Counted from the first letter of the stretch, positions 11,882-22,759 are shown. The stretch is 64,000 bases of DNA from Lindgomyces ingoldianus (GCF_010093535.1 NW_022985216.1:310900-374899), one strand, 5' to 3'. A program made the numbers and translations. Notes: a model not told the origin generated them from the sequence alone.

Positions 11882-12282
11882 TTATCCAGCTTGACATGAG
11901 GGATTTCTGTCGATAATGGTTCTTTCCTGATGCCGCCATATACGCCAAGTTGAAAGCACTACAATGGTCAAAGGCATACTAATTACCCAGTATATCCAAA
12001 AACGTCTAGAGACAACCTTAGTTCCTTCATTTGGATTTGATGATTGCGCTTTAACATCAGCCTGCCAATCAAACATTGACATACTGAACAGGGTCTTTTT
12101 GGTAAACAAATTCATTAGCGACCAATTTTTATTTTTATTTTTATTTTATTTTTTGGCCAAGATGAACTATACGTACTGCTATGAAAGTTGGAGGTAAGAA
12201 GAGAGTGGTAACGAAAGCAAGCGCTTTCATTGCAACACTATCAAGCCCCGTGGTTGCCGCAACATCCGAAGTGGAAGCTCTA
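11882..12282 (-). pseudogene. C-terminal relic of a CorA-like divalent-cation transporter
   Basis: Two exons, about 12282-12177 and 12094-11882, join across an 82-nt intron (donor GTACGT, acceptor AAAAG) to give the two-helix C-terminus of fungal CorA-like membrane proteins. Helix 1 is SVAMKALAFVTTLFLPPTFIA, in which Asp-Ser-x-Ala-Met-Lys before the helix and the following LFSMSMFDW are family hallmarks. Helix 2 is FWIYWVISMPLTIVVLSTW, followed by basic residues and a stop. No N-terminal cytoplasmic domain can be read upstream in any frame, and in-frame stops occur just before 12,283. It is therefore most likely a truncated gene remnant. A distant first exon cannot be fully excluded. Confidence 0.55.
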
Positions 12283-12619
12283 AAGCTAGATCACGAGAAG
12301 GGCGTTAGAGAGGTATATGCTGATACGGTCCTATCCACCGTTCGACTACACTCATGGCTGACCACTCTCGCCTATGTCACACACCCTGAAAAGTATTACG
12401 GAAACGATGAAATTAGATCATGGACACCGCTGTGGGACGAACAATAGTGTGAAATGCCTATAGGAGGATGTCTAGATTGAGGCATAGAGGTGAGTTGGTT
12501 GAGCTCTTCCTACTGCTCGATAGTTGAAGTGATACATTAGGGCGTGCAGCCGTTTAATAACCACCCTTCTGAAGCCAACCTACTTTTCACCCAGACTCAT
12601 CGCCGACTTGTTCCTCCCT

Positions 12620-13085
12620 AACTTATCCCAAATACCAGATCCTCCAGAACAACTGCTTGCGAATCGCTGAAAGCGACGGCGATAGCGACGCTTCAGCGGA
12701 ATCGACTGGAAGCATAAAAACTCCGGCAACTGCAAGTACGCGTTTCAAAAGATGTTGCTCAAGAGACGCAATTCAGCCTAATTGCAGCTTTTGTATCGTT
12801 GACTGACTGGTTGCAGTGGACCACCACGCATTCTGCTTCACGACCTCGCGCATACAGGCTATGATCGCAAATACCATGGCAACGAGCTTTGTCAGATTGA
12901 GGATGAAGGCTCGTACCGTGGCAAGGACCTCTGTGAAGGGGAACACTCAGGCTGGAGAAGCAAGGAAGGAGGATAGGAAAGCGAATGTTAAGGAACTGAG
13001 GGAATTCCTCAAGAACGTGAAGGAGAGTCTAGACTTACAGGTCGTGCATACTTTAGCAGCTATGCTCTTTCTCTCTATATATTAA
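12620..13085 (+). other. Possible two-exon hypothetical ORF
   Basis: An acidic/Ser-rich reading frame ending ESTGSIKTPATA is followed by a donor-like GTACGC near 12,735. A branch-like TGACTGAC and acceptor TTGCAG at 12,811-12,816 then lead into a basic, helix-prone segment (EARKEDRKANVKELREFLKN) that ends in front of another donor-like site or at the stop near 13,085. I do not recognise the family, and neither a start codon nor a final exon is clear. It may be a gene fragment or chance. Confidence 0.2.
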
Positions 13086-13089
13086 TTAC

Positions 13090-13823
13090 TTCTTGTTTTA
13101 TAACCGTGTCTCTTTCTGTCTATAGCTAACATACTCTACAAGCGAGGGAGCCACATAAGCAAGTCAGTATTACGATCTAGGAATCAGGCGCGGGGCAGGT
13201 AGTGCAGTAAATCACGTGAAGCGCAATTGAACACTTGATTGAGCTTAAATCAAATGCAAAGTCTAACATAAGCAACGTTTCATTGTGGAACATAAGTACA
13301 ATAGCAAGCTTATCAACGTCGTTCAAAAATTCTTGATTCAAACAGTCAAGACATAGGTAGGAATAGGTAGCGCACTTTTTTGCGTTACAGAATCCCTCTG
13401 CTAGAAGAATCTACTTTGGATATATGTTGAGGAGGCTCGACAAGGCCTTGTAAAGCACTACCATATCCATGTCAAGGTATTATCATCAGAGGCCTACAGC
13501 TAGAAGAGTTACAGCGCGAGAGGTGGAACCAATGACTTCGGTAAGGTCACAAGCCACATGCTGTGGTGGTGTTTGCAGTTACGGAGCTCGCCTCGCTCCA
13601 TCATCTGCTTGTATTCACGAACTACCGCCGCCTATGATCTTCATATGCTCCCTGTGATCGTCGTGTGATACCTACTTGGCATCATATGTAGATCCGTAGA
13701 TACCACCCTTTAGCAATCACCTCGGTTCCTCATAATCTCTGCGCTCCTCGAAGGCCTCACAGGTGGTGAACCCAAATCCAAAATCAATTCCTGAACATGT
13801 TGACGCTAACAAATGAGAGAGAT
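13090..13823. other. Intergenic, nothing recognised
   Basis: This stretch lies 3' of the F-box gene. It has only short ORFs, and no repeat or RNA gene is seen. Confidence 0.45.
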
Positions 13824-15446
13824 CTACTCTTCTGGCGTCCAAGGCTCAAAGTAGTTTCGCGAAACTAATCCTTGGCCGAATTTATCGTCATCCCAGTATT
13901 CCTTCAATGCTTCGCCATGCTCTTGACGACCAATTTGCTGGAAGAGACCATGGATCTCTGGATTTGGGCGCCATTCCCCGACTTTCCACCATATCTGGCG
14001 AGCATCGCACTTGACTTCTCCAGGATTTGTGGCAAATGCCGCTCCTCCAGGAATATAGTATGCCAATCCCCATGCAAGGTAGTCTGGACAGAATTCCTTG
14101 GGAGGCATAAAGTAGTCGAACGCTTCACGTTCGTCATCCTCGCCGCCATCCACATCCCACTTAAGGGGTGACCATAATATAGCCTGTCTCAAATCTGGCA
14201 TGTTCGCTGCGGCTTTGGCGAAACTCGCAAGGAATGGTCCCAATACATGGTCATTTGGCGATATGCGGAACCAGAAGTTGTACCCGTCCTGGAAAGACCT
14301 GTCCCCACACGCGACCCCATCCAACTCTTCGTCTTCTTCAGTGGGTTCAAGTGGTGGGTATGAAGACTCGTTGACCTCGTAGCCGGTTGACTCTCTACCT
14401 TCGCTCCTTGGTCCTTCGAAATACCAAGCCCCCGACGGCGACACCATATGGAACATGATGAAGACCCTTTGGAGATGTGGCCAAGTCGGTGTCGAACTAT
14501 CCTCAGGCCAGAACAATGTTTCGTCCACTTGAGCGCGGAGCCGAATTTCCTGAAGATGGTAGGATAGAATCCGAAGGCTGGTACTGAAAGGGTCTTTCAA
14601 TGCAGGACTAACGAGATTCGGCATGGCCGTCCAGTGGTGGATGCAGTCTGCCTCCATCATGGCTTCACGACAAAAAAAGTTCAACTCAACTCGTTGAAGG
14701 GATTTAGGTATATTGGTTGGCGTGATTGCTTTGCCGAAACCATGCCTTGTGTCTCGTCGGGGTCCGTCATACTCCCAGATGAATAATTTCGCAGGCTCAT
14801 CATAATAGCTCGGAGTCCACTCATCCTTTCCAGTGTGGCACTCAAGATTCTCTACGTTTGGACATCGGGTAACGAGGTCAATCAGAATTCGATAATCGAG
14901 TTTTGCCTTGGAATGATTATTGTTTATTTGAAGAGAGCCAACTGACATTAGGCTAGGGAGAGTCTCAGGCTCCAGCAGGTGAGTTCGCCAATGAGCGTGT
15001 TCCCGGTGAAGACAGTGATCACCTGAGCATTGCTGAGAGGGACTGTGTATTGTAAGTTGATATTTCCCGCGGTTCCTCTCACCCGCATGCTCCTCTACTA
15101 TTTTAAGTGTCGCGAAGAGATTTTTAATCTGCATGGTGAAGATCTTGTCTTTCTCGAGTTGTTCGTCGGCGCTTTCGCGGCAACCATAATCATCGTTGAC
15201 CACTAGGTCTGGGAAGGAGGTGCGGAATTGGACATGTTTAAGATAGCGAAGCCGAAAACCGGAATAACGGCCGATGAAACGCTGACTGCTCTCTTTGGTG
15301 ATTTCGATTGAGTGAGTTCTGTACCCTCCGGCATGCTCCTCCGCGGCTTTGCGGAATCTGGTCGAGACATAATAGGTGTTTCGTAAATCTTCGGCAGGAA
15401 GATGGCTACAGAGTCGGTCGATTAATTCTTGCGGAAACCGGTCCAT
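13824..15446 (-). CDS. F-box domain protein
   Basis: A single-exon gene for 540 residues. The N-terminus reads MDRFPQELIDRLCSHLP followed by LRNTYYVSTRFRKAAEE. This is a typical fungal F-box (residues about 1-45), the module that binds Skp1 in SCF ubiquitin ligases. The rest has no recognisable leucine-rich or WD repeats. It contains an acidic patch (EPTEEDEELDG) and tryptophan-rich stretches, as in the many lineage-expanded fungal F-box proteins whose targets are unknown. The open frame extends 97 codons upstream of the chosen ATG at 15446, but that part is low-quality sequence unlike a domain and is probably 5' UTR. F-box position 1 immediately after the Met supports this start. Confidence 0.8.
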   Translation of the reverse strand: MDRFPQELIDRLCSHLPAEDLRNTYYVSTRFRKAAEEHAGGYRTHSIEITKESSQRFIGRYSGFRLRYLKHVQFRTSFPDLVVNDDYGCRESADEQLEKDKIFTMQIKNLFATLKIVEEHAGERNRGKYQLTIHSPSQQCSGDHCLHREHAHWRTHLLEPETLPSLMSVGSLQINNNHSKAKLDYRILIDLVTRCPNVENLECHTGKDEWTPSYYDEPAKLFIWEYDGPRRDTRHGFGKAITPTNIPKSLQRVELNFFCREAMMEADCIHHWTAMPNLVSPALKDPFSTSLRILSYHLQEIRLRAQVDETLFWPEDSSTPTWPHLQRVFIMFHMVSPSGAWYFEGPRSEGRESTGYEVNESSYPPLEPTEEDEELDGVACGDRSFQDGYNFWFRISPNDHVLGPFLASFAKAAANMPDLRQAILWSPLKWDVDGGEDDEREAFDYFMPPKEFCPDYLAWGLAYYIPGGAAFATNPGEVKCDARQIWWKVGEWRPNPEIHGLFQQIGRQEHGEALKEYWDDDKFGQGLVSRNYFEPWTPEE

Positions 15447-16758
15447 AGCTCTATGAAAAAACTGGGTAGTGCAACTTGGAAAGAGTAGCGTTGGGCGGAT
15501 TTGCTTGTCGGAAGTTGGTTCAAAGCTGCGGGTAAGAAGAAGGCTTTCTACCGCACGACTGCTGGCCGTCGGGCGGCGGGGCACCAGAAACAAGAAAAAC
15601 GACGTCAGAGTTGCGGCACGGCATACTAACTTGCTCGATATATTTAGGAAGTGGATTGTAGGAATGTACACATGCGCGCAGAATTCCGGCCTTATGTCGA
15701 GGCCTAACGCCCGGTATGACCACGAGTGTTCTGACACACATTTCCTAAAACTGACCTATGCGCTGCCAAGGAGGGTGAAATTACCCTGCCAGTGCCAGCG
15801 CTCGACCCTCTTCAGGAACACCAAAACTGCCCATGGCCAAAGCGCAATTCCTATCACATGATTGAACGGCAAGGCCGCTTGCGCCTGGTCTAATATTAGT
15901 AGGTTCGTTATCTGATATCCGGTCTCAGTCTCCAGATTGCTCTTCTTGCATCCATTCAGTCATCTTACCCCTATTCTCTCCCCATCATCAACCAATCTAA
16001 CGTTACCAGGCTTGTCAACAAGCAAGTTTGTGGGGTTTTCAAGGTCCAGCTTGACTTAATCACATAATTGGGTTAGTGACCTTTTTGTACAGGTTTAACG
16101 CGTCCTAAGTAGGCGTAGCGCCTCTCTCCGACAGTAAACTTGACTTGCTGGTTGACTTGCTGGTTGACTTGCTGGTTGACTTGTCTGCAATCTACACGAT
16201 CTTCTTGCAACATAACCACACTAGTATTTGTTTTCCTTCACGGTGCATGATTTTAGGGAAATGCAACATTTACGGAAAAGTGGACGCCACGTGAAACCGG
16301 GCGTTACGCTACAAAAACACTGTATAGCGGCTGCATTAAGAAGGCAGGGCTGAGCTGGCATACGCCTGCCTTTTGCAGCTTAGAGCGGTGTATGCGTAAG
16401 CAAAAGTTCGCGCAAGGCTGAACGGCTCATGAGGGTGGTCTTGCAATAGGGAGTTGCGCAGGTTATATGGGAAGAAATAATGCAGTTCATGTGTTAGAGG
16501 AAATAATATGAAATCTGAGGGGACGAGGTCTTGTGCCCTTGGGAGTGACCCGTCAGGCTGTATCCATAAGAAGCTTAACCGCATAACAGGACCCTGTTGA
16601 TCAATACAGTTCTAAGGAATACGGTAGGATGTTGAAACGGTAGATGCCGGAGTAGTCTTATAAGGAGATTTTTGATTATTTGCCTGCGGATCGAACGGTG
16701 TAAGATTCCGAGAGTCTCTGTAAAGGTGTTATGTAGGGTGCAGGATAATATTAGATTA
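15447..16758. other. Upstream region of the F-box gene and intergenic DNA
   Basis: It contains the 12-bp tandem repeat listed separately. Otherwise I see short ORFs only. The ORF at 16,336-16,584 (minus) has no family signal. Confidence 0.45.
16141..16183. repeat. Tandem repeat, 12-bp unit, about 3.6 copies
   Basis: Perfect copies of TGACTTGCTGGT run at 16141-16152, 16153-16164 and 16165-16176, followed by a partial TGACTTG. It is in non-coding DNA about 700 bp upstream of the F-box gene. Confidence 0.9.
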
Positions 16759-17040
16759 TGTTGAATGGGCTCTTTCAGCTAGCTGCTTATGGTATGAGCA
16801 CTTAAGTAGCAAGAGTAAGAGTAGTGTACGGTGTGCACAGCGTACGAAGTAGGTAGGGTGGGGGCAACATGTTTCTGGTTCTATTGCTCTGTCTTTTCCT
16901 CCGTACGGAGGAAAAGGGGAATATCTAGATGTTCGCGCACGGAGGTTCGCGCACGAGCATCATGTGACATAGTTACATGATCCTTCTCGTGCGCGATAAC
17001 TATCCAGACTGTAGCGCTGTTGCTACGTACGGACAGATTA
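16754..17040 (-). mobile_element. Solo LTR of the Copia family seen in Region 4, with 5-bp TSD
   Basis: The LTR is 16759-17035 (277 bp) and lies in reverse orientation. In its own sense it begins TGTCCGTACG and ends CATTCAACA, with TG..CA termini. It is flanked by the duplication GATTA at 16754-16758 and 17036-17040. The same LTR type bounds the two Copia elements at 37,155/47,418 and, as a subfamily, 35,764/52,191. This copy keeps its CA and TG dinucleotides and so has not been RIP-altered. It contains a CCTCCGTACGGAGG palindrome. No internal sequence is present, which implies LTR-LTR recombination. Confidence 0.9.
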
Positions 17041-17760
17041 TGTCTTATTACGCCCGTATGAGCCACCTTCAGATGGCAGCGAAATGACTAGTATGAATCC
17101 CAAGTCGGGGGATTTAAACATGCAGCCATGGGTCAGGCTAGTTTGTGGTGTGGGTTCTTAGTCCCGGCATAAGAGAGACATCTGGATGCCGGATTGGGAA
17201 AAAGTGGTAACACTCGCGTGTCTGCACATTTACAGTGAATTTAACGCTCGTTTTCTGTACTGAAGTAATACACGATGCTGATACAGCTCCATCTTGGGAC
17301 TTAAATTGAGGCTTATTGACTTCTCGGCTGCATATGTGTTTACCTCGTGGATGTATCCAACCCCATTGAACCGGAGGATCACATGGACAATAATCTCAAT
17401 GCCCAAGAAAACCAAACCTCGCGAGTAGGTGAGAAAAGGCCGTAGGATTGCATCTACGGCCTTTTTTGTCTCTATGGAACCACAGTCGGACGACGTGTTC
17501 GCTGCATAAGCATCCTGAATGGTACATTCGACCGTGGGTACTATACCGTAGCATAAAGGACCATTGAAAAACAAAGTATCAGTTGAGATGTGGGGTGCAG
17601 GATTGCGGTAAGATGTTTCAAGTGTGACGCCTAATTATTAATACCGGTATACAGCAAGTCGCCAGACTCCCTGAGCCTCAGAGGTGGAAAGCGGCTGTCT
17701 TCCTTATCCAAATCCGACATGCTCTGAGCCTCATACTCGTACGAACTCCTTTCTTACTTC
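17041..17760. other. Intergenic
   Basis: This lies between the solo LTR and the repeat tract upstream of the secreted-protein gene. A minus-strand ORF at 17,230-17,574 (114 codons) has a hydrophobic segment but no recognisable domain or clear start. It is not supported as a gene. Confidence 0.4.
17434..17465. repeat. Perfect 12-bp inverted repeat (hairpin)
   Basis: AAAAGGCCGTAG (17434-17445) and CTACGGCCTTTT (17454-17465) form a perfect 12-bp stem with an 8-nt loop, followed by more T. It looks like a bacterial terminator but sits in fungal intergenic DNA. Its role is unknown. Confidence 0.85.
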
Positions 17761-17820
17761 TGCAAATCTCCCGTTTGCAAATCTCCTTTGGCAAATCTTC
17801 CTTCGGCAAATCTTCCTTCA
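17761..17820. repeat. Tandem repeat, 15-bp unit, four copies
   Basis: Four adjacent 15-bp units each begin TGCAAATCT or GCAAATCT (17761, 17776, 17791, 17806). The last two differ at a single base. It ends 145 bp upstream of the secreted-protein start, so it lies in that gene's promoter or leader. Confidence 0.85.
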
Positions 17821-17964
17821 AATTTAACTCTCGACTACGTGTCGACAGATTTTTGGGACTAATGGCTGGGCTAAGCAAGGAAAATGAGTATATATTGGAA
17901 TCATGTTTCCATTGAGAGAAGGAACTACAAACGGTTTTTCATTTCTCAAACAGTCCCGAGCTTC

Positions 17965-20703
17965 ATGATCGCAATGAGACACTCCTTTCTATTTCCGCCT
18001 TTGCTCCTTGGGAGTCTGACTCTGCCATGTTTGGCTCGGGGTGTTCAGAATTCACAACCTCCAGGTATCGAGGGCATCAATGACCCGAATATGACGGGAA
18101 AGCTCATCGACTATTGGGCTGACTATGCATGTTTTTCGCTCAGCGATAATAGCGAACCGAACGTCAAAGAGCAATGCAAAGAGGCTTGTTTCCCTGGTGG
18201 CATTACCTCCGATGTGCCCCCCGGTGAAATTGTCCAAAGTTCGCAGACATGCTGGCTCAATGGCCCAGAGTCTGATTACCGCACTGGAGCGCCACTCACG
18301 GAGCAGCAAAAGAACGAGAATCCTAGAAAAGGTGAGCATTACCCCGATAAGTGCATCTTGCCTTGGCTAATGGTAGTATCAGTGAAAACCATCACAACCG
18401 GTTATTGCATTTGTGATGATCCAATCATCAAATTCCTAGGTGACTTCTTCATTAGATCTATTATCGAGATGGGCAAAATTCTTGAAAAGCTCATGTGTCC
18501 TACACTGATGGCGATGGATCTTGTTGTAGAGATAGGGTCTGCTGCAATACCTGGAGTTGGCAAGGCTATTACCGTTGGAATGAGTGAGTCTTGCTCTAAT
18601 ATATCATGGACCGTTCATGTGACCATATGACTGACTAGAACAGGAACCGGAGTCAAAACGGCAAAAATGTTCAGATATGCCTATGACGCTCAAGATGCTG
18701 CAATGGAGTGGGCAAGCCTGGTAAGCAAGATATCTTTACAATTACTCCTGGCGGATTCTAGCTAACTCTGATTGCGTACTTTAGTTTGTGGACCAAGGCT
18801 TTGGTTTGGCTAGTGCAGCAGGCTGCAAGACGCCTTTCTCGTTCTCCAAGGCAGACCTCGCGAAAAGGTTCTTGGATTTCGCAGGTGCTCCTGATGAGCT
18901 TGTCCCAGGAATCAATTACGACGAGATGCCCTGCCCAAAGGGAAAGAAGGCGTCCAAGAAGTGCAAAGAGAAGAATGGTGAAAATGACAACAATAACGCT
19001 CCATCGAGAACTAGAGACAACAACCAACCAACTAAGACTAGCCAGCGACCCTCGACAACAACAACCGATGCAGGACCTACGGCAAAGGCTGATTGCGCGG
19101 CGATCGGTAGGAATGATATGGTGGCTTTGCTCGAAATTACCCCTGACGTGGAGGAAGGATTGGTAGGGAAACGAGCCGTGGGAACTACACTCCAGAATCG
19201 TCGTCTCGAAGCACGGACTTTCAGGCCAAAAAAGGGTGACGCTTGCGTAGGGTCTAGAAAAACGACAGTGGAGAGCAAAAAATATCCCAGTGCTGGAGAG
19301 AATGTCATGGTAGGTGAAGCATATACATGACGGAGTGGTCCGTACGTCGAGTCTAGCAACATCAATGACTGACATAAACTATAGAAAAATGCGCTTGCTT
19401 ATGGATTCAACATAATCGATGACTGCAGCGACTACGGTTGGGGTGAACAAAAAGCTATCGGTACCAGCGACTATGACACAGAACATGTTCTCGAATGGTC
19501 GATGGTGAGATCTCTGGAACAATACTCCTGGTTGACTTCAGCTAATTTAATCTCCATTTTGCAGGTACAGAATTTCTTCAGTACTATGAATGATCATGCC
19601 GATTTTAAGGCTGGATTCGAAAATCCTGACCCTGACAACAAAGAAGAGCCCAAAGACCCAGCCCATCCGGAAGGCGAGAAAGTAAAGAAGAAGGTTGACT
19701 TCTGCAAGTACTGGGGTGTAAGTCAATTCCGCGGTGCAACTACGAGATTGGGGCATTTGCTGATTGTACCGCCACATTAGGAATCATGGGATTGGCCGGC
19801 CAAACTAAAGATGTCGAATCCTGATCCTACCGCCCCAGCTCCAGTTCCGGGTAAAGCCCCGGTACAGCAGACCCCTCTTCAGTGGTTTGCGGAAGCATAT
19901 CCCTTTATTGATGGAAGCGGTGCAAATGCGAGGAAAGCGCACGTGCAAGAGTTAATCCTGCTGCAAAAGAGAATCAACCAACATCCGAAGAATAATGTAA
20001 GTCTCCAAGGTTAACCATCAGAAGAGCTGTTATCACTCACAAGTCCCCGTAATAGATGTTCTCAATTAAACCCGATCAGCAAATCTACGATAGAAATGAT
20101 ATGGACGATCTCATCAAACGAAAAAGCACTAAGAAGAGATCGAAAGGTGCCAAGAAGGGACAGCTGACGTTTGGTGAGCCTCATGAGCAACCAAGGACCG
20201 CTATCCAAAGAATGAGGGCTGTAGTTGGTGCATACCTATACATGAAAGAGAAAAAGGTCGACGAGATCTTTGTTGCCCAGGTGGATCGCATTGGTGCTCA
20301 GCTGGAATACATCGAGAACGCGCTCGCGAAAAACCCTAAGACCGTGGAGAGGGAAGGCGAGATGGATGGCCAGGGTCAAATTGAGACAAGGATTGTAACT
20401 TTCGACAAATGGGTGCCACAGAAGCTTAAAGAGAAATGGTTCGCATACATGGATAACGTCTATGCAAACGCAAACAAGAAAGGACAAGATTTTATGAAGG
20501 ACAACCTTAAAAGACTGAACGACGAGTATAACGATAAGAAGTTGATTAAACAAGCGGATGTTGACAGGGAGAAAAATAAGGAGAGGCAAAACGAGTTGAA
20601 ACTGGAGAAGAAGCTACGAGAGGACATGAAGGATTACATCCCTAAGCTTGAGGCCCAGTGGGCTAAAGCAAAGAATTGGCCCAAGCCGAAGTGGAACTCC
20701 TAG
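17965..20703 (+). CDS. Large secreted protein of unknown function, multi-exon
   Basis: Exons are 17965-18583, 18644-18720, 18785-19309, 19385-19504, 19565-19717, 19781-19996 and 20056-20703; they join in frame to 785 residues. A further in-frame 51-nt segment, 18332-18382 (GTGAGC donor, GCTAATGG branch, CAG acceptor), is probably also an intron, giving 768. The N-terminus MRHSFLFPPLLLGSLTLP is a signal peptide; ATG 17974 is an alternative start. The N-terminal part has several cysteines (GYCICDDP, KLMCPTLM) and a hydrophobic Gly/Ala-rich stretch. A Thr/Asn-rich linker follows, then DYDTEHVLEWSM with a following FF (about residues 435-450). The C-terminus is highly charged and helix-prone. The TEHVLEW-type motif is also found near the C-termini of some large fungal secreted chitinase-like and killer-toxin-like proteins, but no hydrolase domain is visible here. 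Function unknown. Confidence 0.75.
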
Positions 20704-21550
20704 GCTCCTGCAGCTAGCCTCGCAAAGGTAGTTAGGGGTTTATGAATAGACGAGGAGGCCACCTTAGTGAATGGGGAATCGAGCTTAAGGTGAGGATCGA
20801 AAGGGCGAGTTTTTTGTCACTAAATGGACGAGAACCAACTACCAACTCTGAAGCCATGGTCAGGTACCCATTTAGCTATACAGGCTGTGTAGTGGAAGAT
20901 AGGTCGGTTCAAAGGTAGGCACTTGGAGGGAGTTACGAACGGTTTTCGGCAAAGCGCGCTAGCTATATGCAAGTTTTTTTTTTTTTTTTTTAGAAATTAA
21001 ACTGTTACCCGCAACCACAATGCAAAATAGAACCACGTCGATCTTAATACGTAAAAGCAAACTACATTTCCTTTGTAACTAAGATTCTATAACTTAGTAT
21101 GTTCGCATACATATAGGTGTTACAATAGTATTAATGTATTTTATAAACAAGTAATCTACATAAGCAAGTTAACTACTAACGTATCTTACAAGTAAGTTAG
21201 CCACTTTAAAACCTATATAAAATCAAGCTTAGTAAGCAGATCTACTTCTAGAACTACTAAGTAGAATTAGTTAAATTTTTTAGAGTAGATTTATATATAC
21301 ACTTGTAATATTATTCTATAATTTCTAAGTAATAGCACTAGTAGTTATAGAGACACTAAAAAGGTAGAAGCTAAAAATAGTTTATCTAAATAGCTACCTT
21401 CTTATATTCGCTAAGCCTTAGATATTCTAGAATAATAATATTTATTTAGGTGTAACTTTATAGTAACACTTTTATCTAATTCTAATTAGTAGTTTTAGAG
21501 ATAGAGCTACTTACTAAGCTTAATTTTAAATAGAGTTTAAAGTACTTAAC

Positions 21551-21725
21551 TATTATAGTTATGTTACAGCTATCCAACCCGTAAGTACCCTAAGGGCTTG
21601 GCACGGGGTATATAGGCTTCTTAGCCTCTGTACCTCTGCCTCTGACTCTAAAGTTTACTCTTGTTACACCCCTCTATCCTAATTCTCTCTCTATGCCTTT
21701 TGCTTCCTACTTAATACCTCTTACA
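21551..21725 (+). repeat. Short LTR-type repeat, family S, copy 1
   Basis: A 175-bp unit that ends AATACCTCTTACA. Its start (TATTATAG) matches copy 2's TGTTACAG after G-to-A and C-to-T change. It shares a GGGTATATAGGCT-like TATA motif and CTCTGCCTCTGACTC-like tract with the copy at 27,297. No clear target duplication remains. Confidence 0.6.
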
Positions 21726-21853
21726 CTATCTATCTTATAAAGTACGTTATACTTAAATTTTAGCATCTATATAATTAAATTAACAATAAATTCACTAATT
21801 AGCCTCTAATATGTTAATAAAGATAGAAAATTTCTTTTAGTTAAGGTACAATA

Positions 21854-22024
21854 CAGGCAAGTTGTTTACACACCTAAGTTGCTTACTTTTACTAAGATTA
21901 TACTAAACTACTTTTTCTACACTAATACATTCCTAATAACACTACTTAGACATGTTAAAAAAATTAGATATATCTTACACTTTAGGCTTTTAACTAAAAT
22001 ATAACACTTTTAAGTAACATGCTA
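21854..22024 (+). repeat. Arm of the CAGGCAAGTTGC foldback family, truncated
   Basis: It begins CAGGCAAGTTG after a TA and aligns over about 170 bp with the left arm of the foldback element at 52,584. It is then cut off by the repeat that starts at 22,025. Confidence 0.65.
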
Positions 22025-22362
22025 TGTAACGATTCTTATGAATCGCTCCATCTCGGGTTGCCCGGAACCTATCCGAAGGGTCTCTGTATCGGCCCCGACC
22101 CTGCCCTGCCCCCTGCTGTTACCTCTATTCCCCTAAGTATTTAGTCGCACCTCCTCCCTTAGCTAGCTTAGTAGTTTTCTAATATTCTCTTGTACAAGGC
22201 CTATAGGCGTCAATAACATTCCTAGGTTACTGTAACAATTCTCATGAATCGTTCCATCTCGGGTCGCCCAGAACCTATCTGAAGGGTCTCCGTATCGGCC
22301 CCGACCCTGATCCTACCCTGGCCCCGACTCTGCCCTGCCCCCTGCTGTTACCCCTATTCCCC
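22025..22362 (+). repeat. Imperfect direct repeat pair beginning TGTAAC, about 108 and 131 bp
   Basis: Copies at 22025-22133 and 22231-22362 share a TTCTCATGAATCG-like palindromic start, CATCTCGGG, GTATCGGCCCCGACCCTG and CCCCCTGCTGTTAC. Copy 2 carries about 24 extra bp by duplication of the CCCCGAC-type stretch. Both are GC-rich compared with their surroundings. They may be short LTRs or TRIM-like units; the class is uncertain. The spacer 22,134-22,228 recurs, more C-to-T altered, at 63,524-63,621. Confidence 0.6.
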
Positions 22363-22759
22363 AAAAGTTCAAAAGTGAAAAGCGAAAAATCCATTAACTT
22401 TTGGCGAATTGAGGAAGACCGGAGCTGCGGCGACTGAGGGGGTTGCAAGATAAGTACCGGTACCTAACCCTAAACCCCCCCTCTCTCCTAGAGAACTAGG
22501 GATAAGTACCAGAGGACAAGACGACTGCGCGGGACCTAGGGGAGTCATAAATTAATAGAATTAGAGGTGGAGGACACGCGTTAGGGGCAGTAATTAACCT
22601 AAACACGCGTTAGGACGCGCAAGGCAACTAAAGCAGAGAATATAAGGAAACAACAAAGAAACTTAGGCAATAGAAGTAAAACAGACAAGGTAATTAATGT
22701 TAACTAAGAGGCCCCTAAAGCCCTACAATTAACCCGCACTTAAGGCTAACTAAAAACAA

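Noticed and set aside
12181..12447. 88-codon + strand ORF
   Set aside because: It lies antisense to the CorA-like exon, whose protein signal is far stronger.
15447..15737. 97-codon N-terminal extension of the F-box protein
   Set aside because: The F-box begins directly after the internal Met. The extension has no ordered features and is read as 5' UTR.
17230..17574. 114-codon minus-strand ORF with hydrophobic segment
   Set aside because: No domain, no clear promoter or start context, and it overlaps the 12-bp hairpin; insufficient support for a gene.
18758..19375. 205-codon minus-strand ORF
   Set aside because: It is the shadow of exon 3 of the secreted-protein gene.
20974..20991. T18 run as a LINE or SINE tail
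   Set aside because: No element body abuts it on either strand; it may only mark the compartment border.
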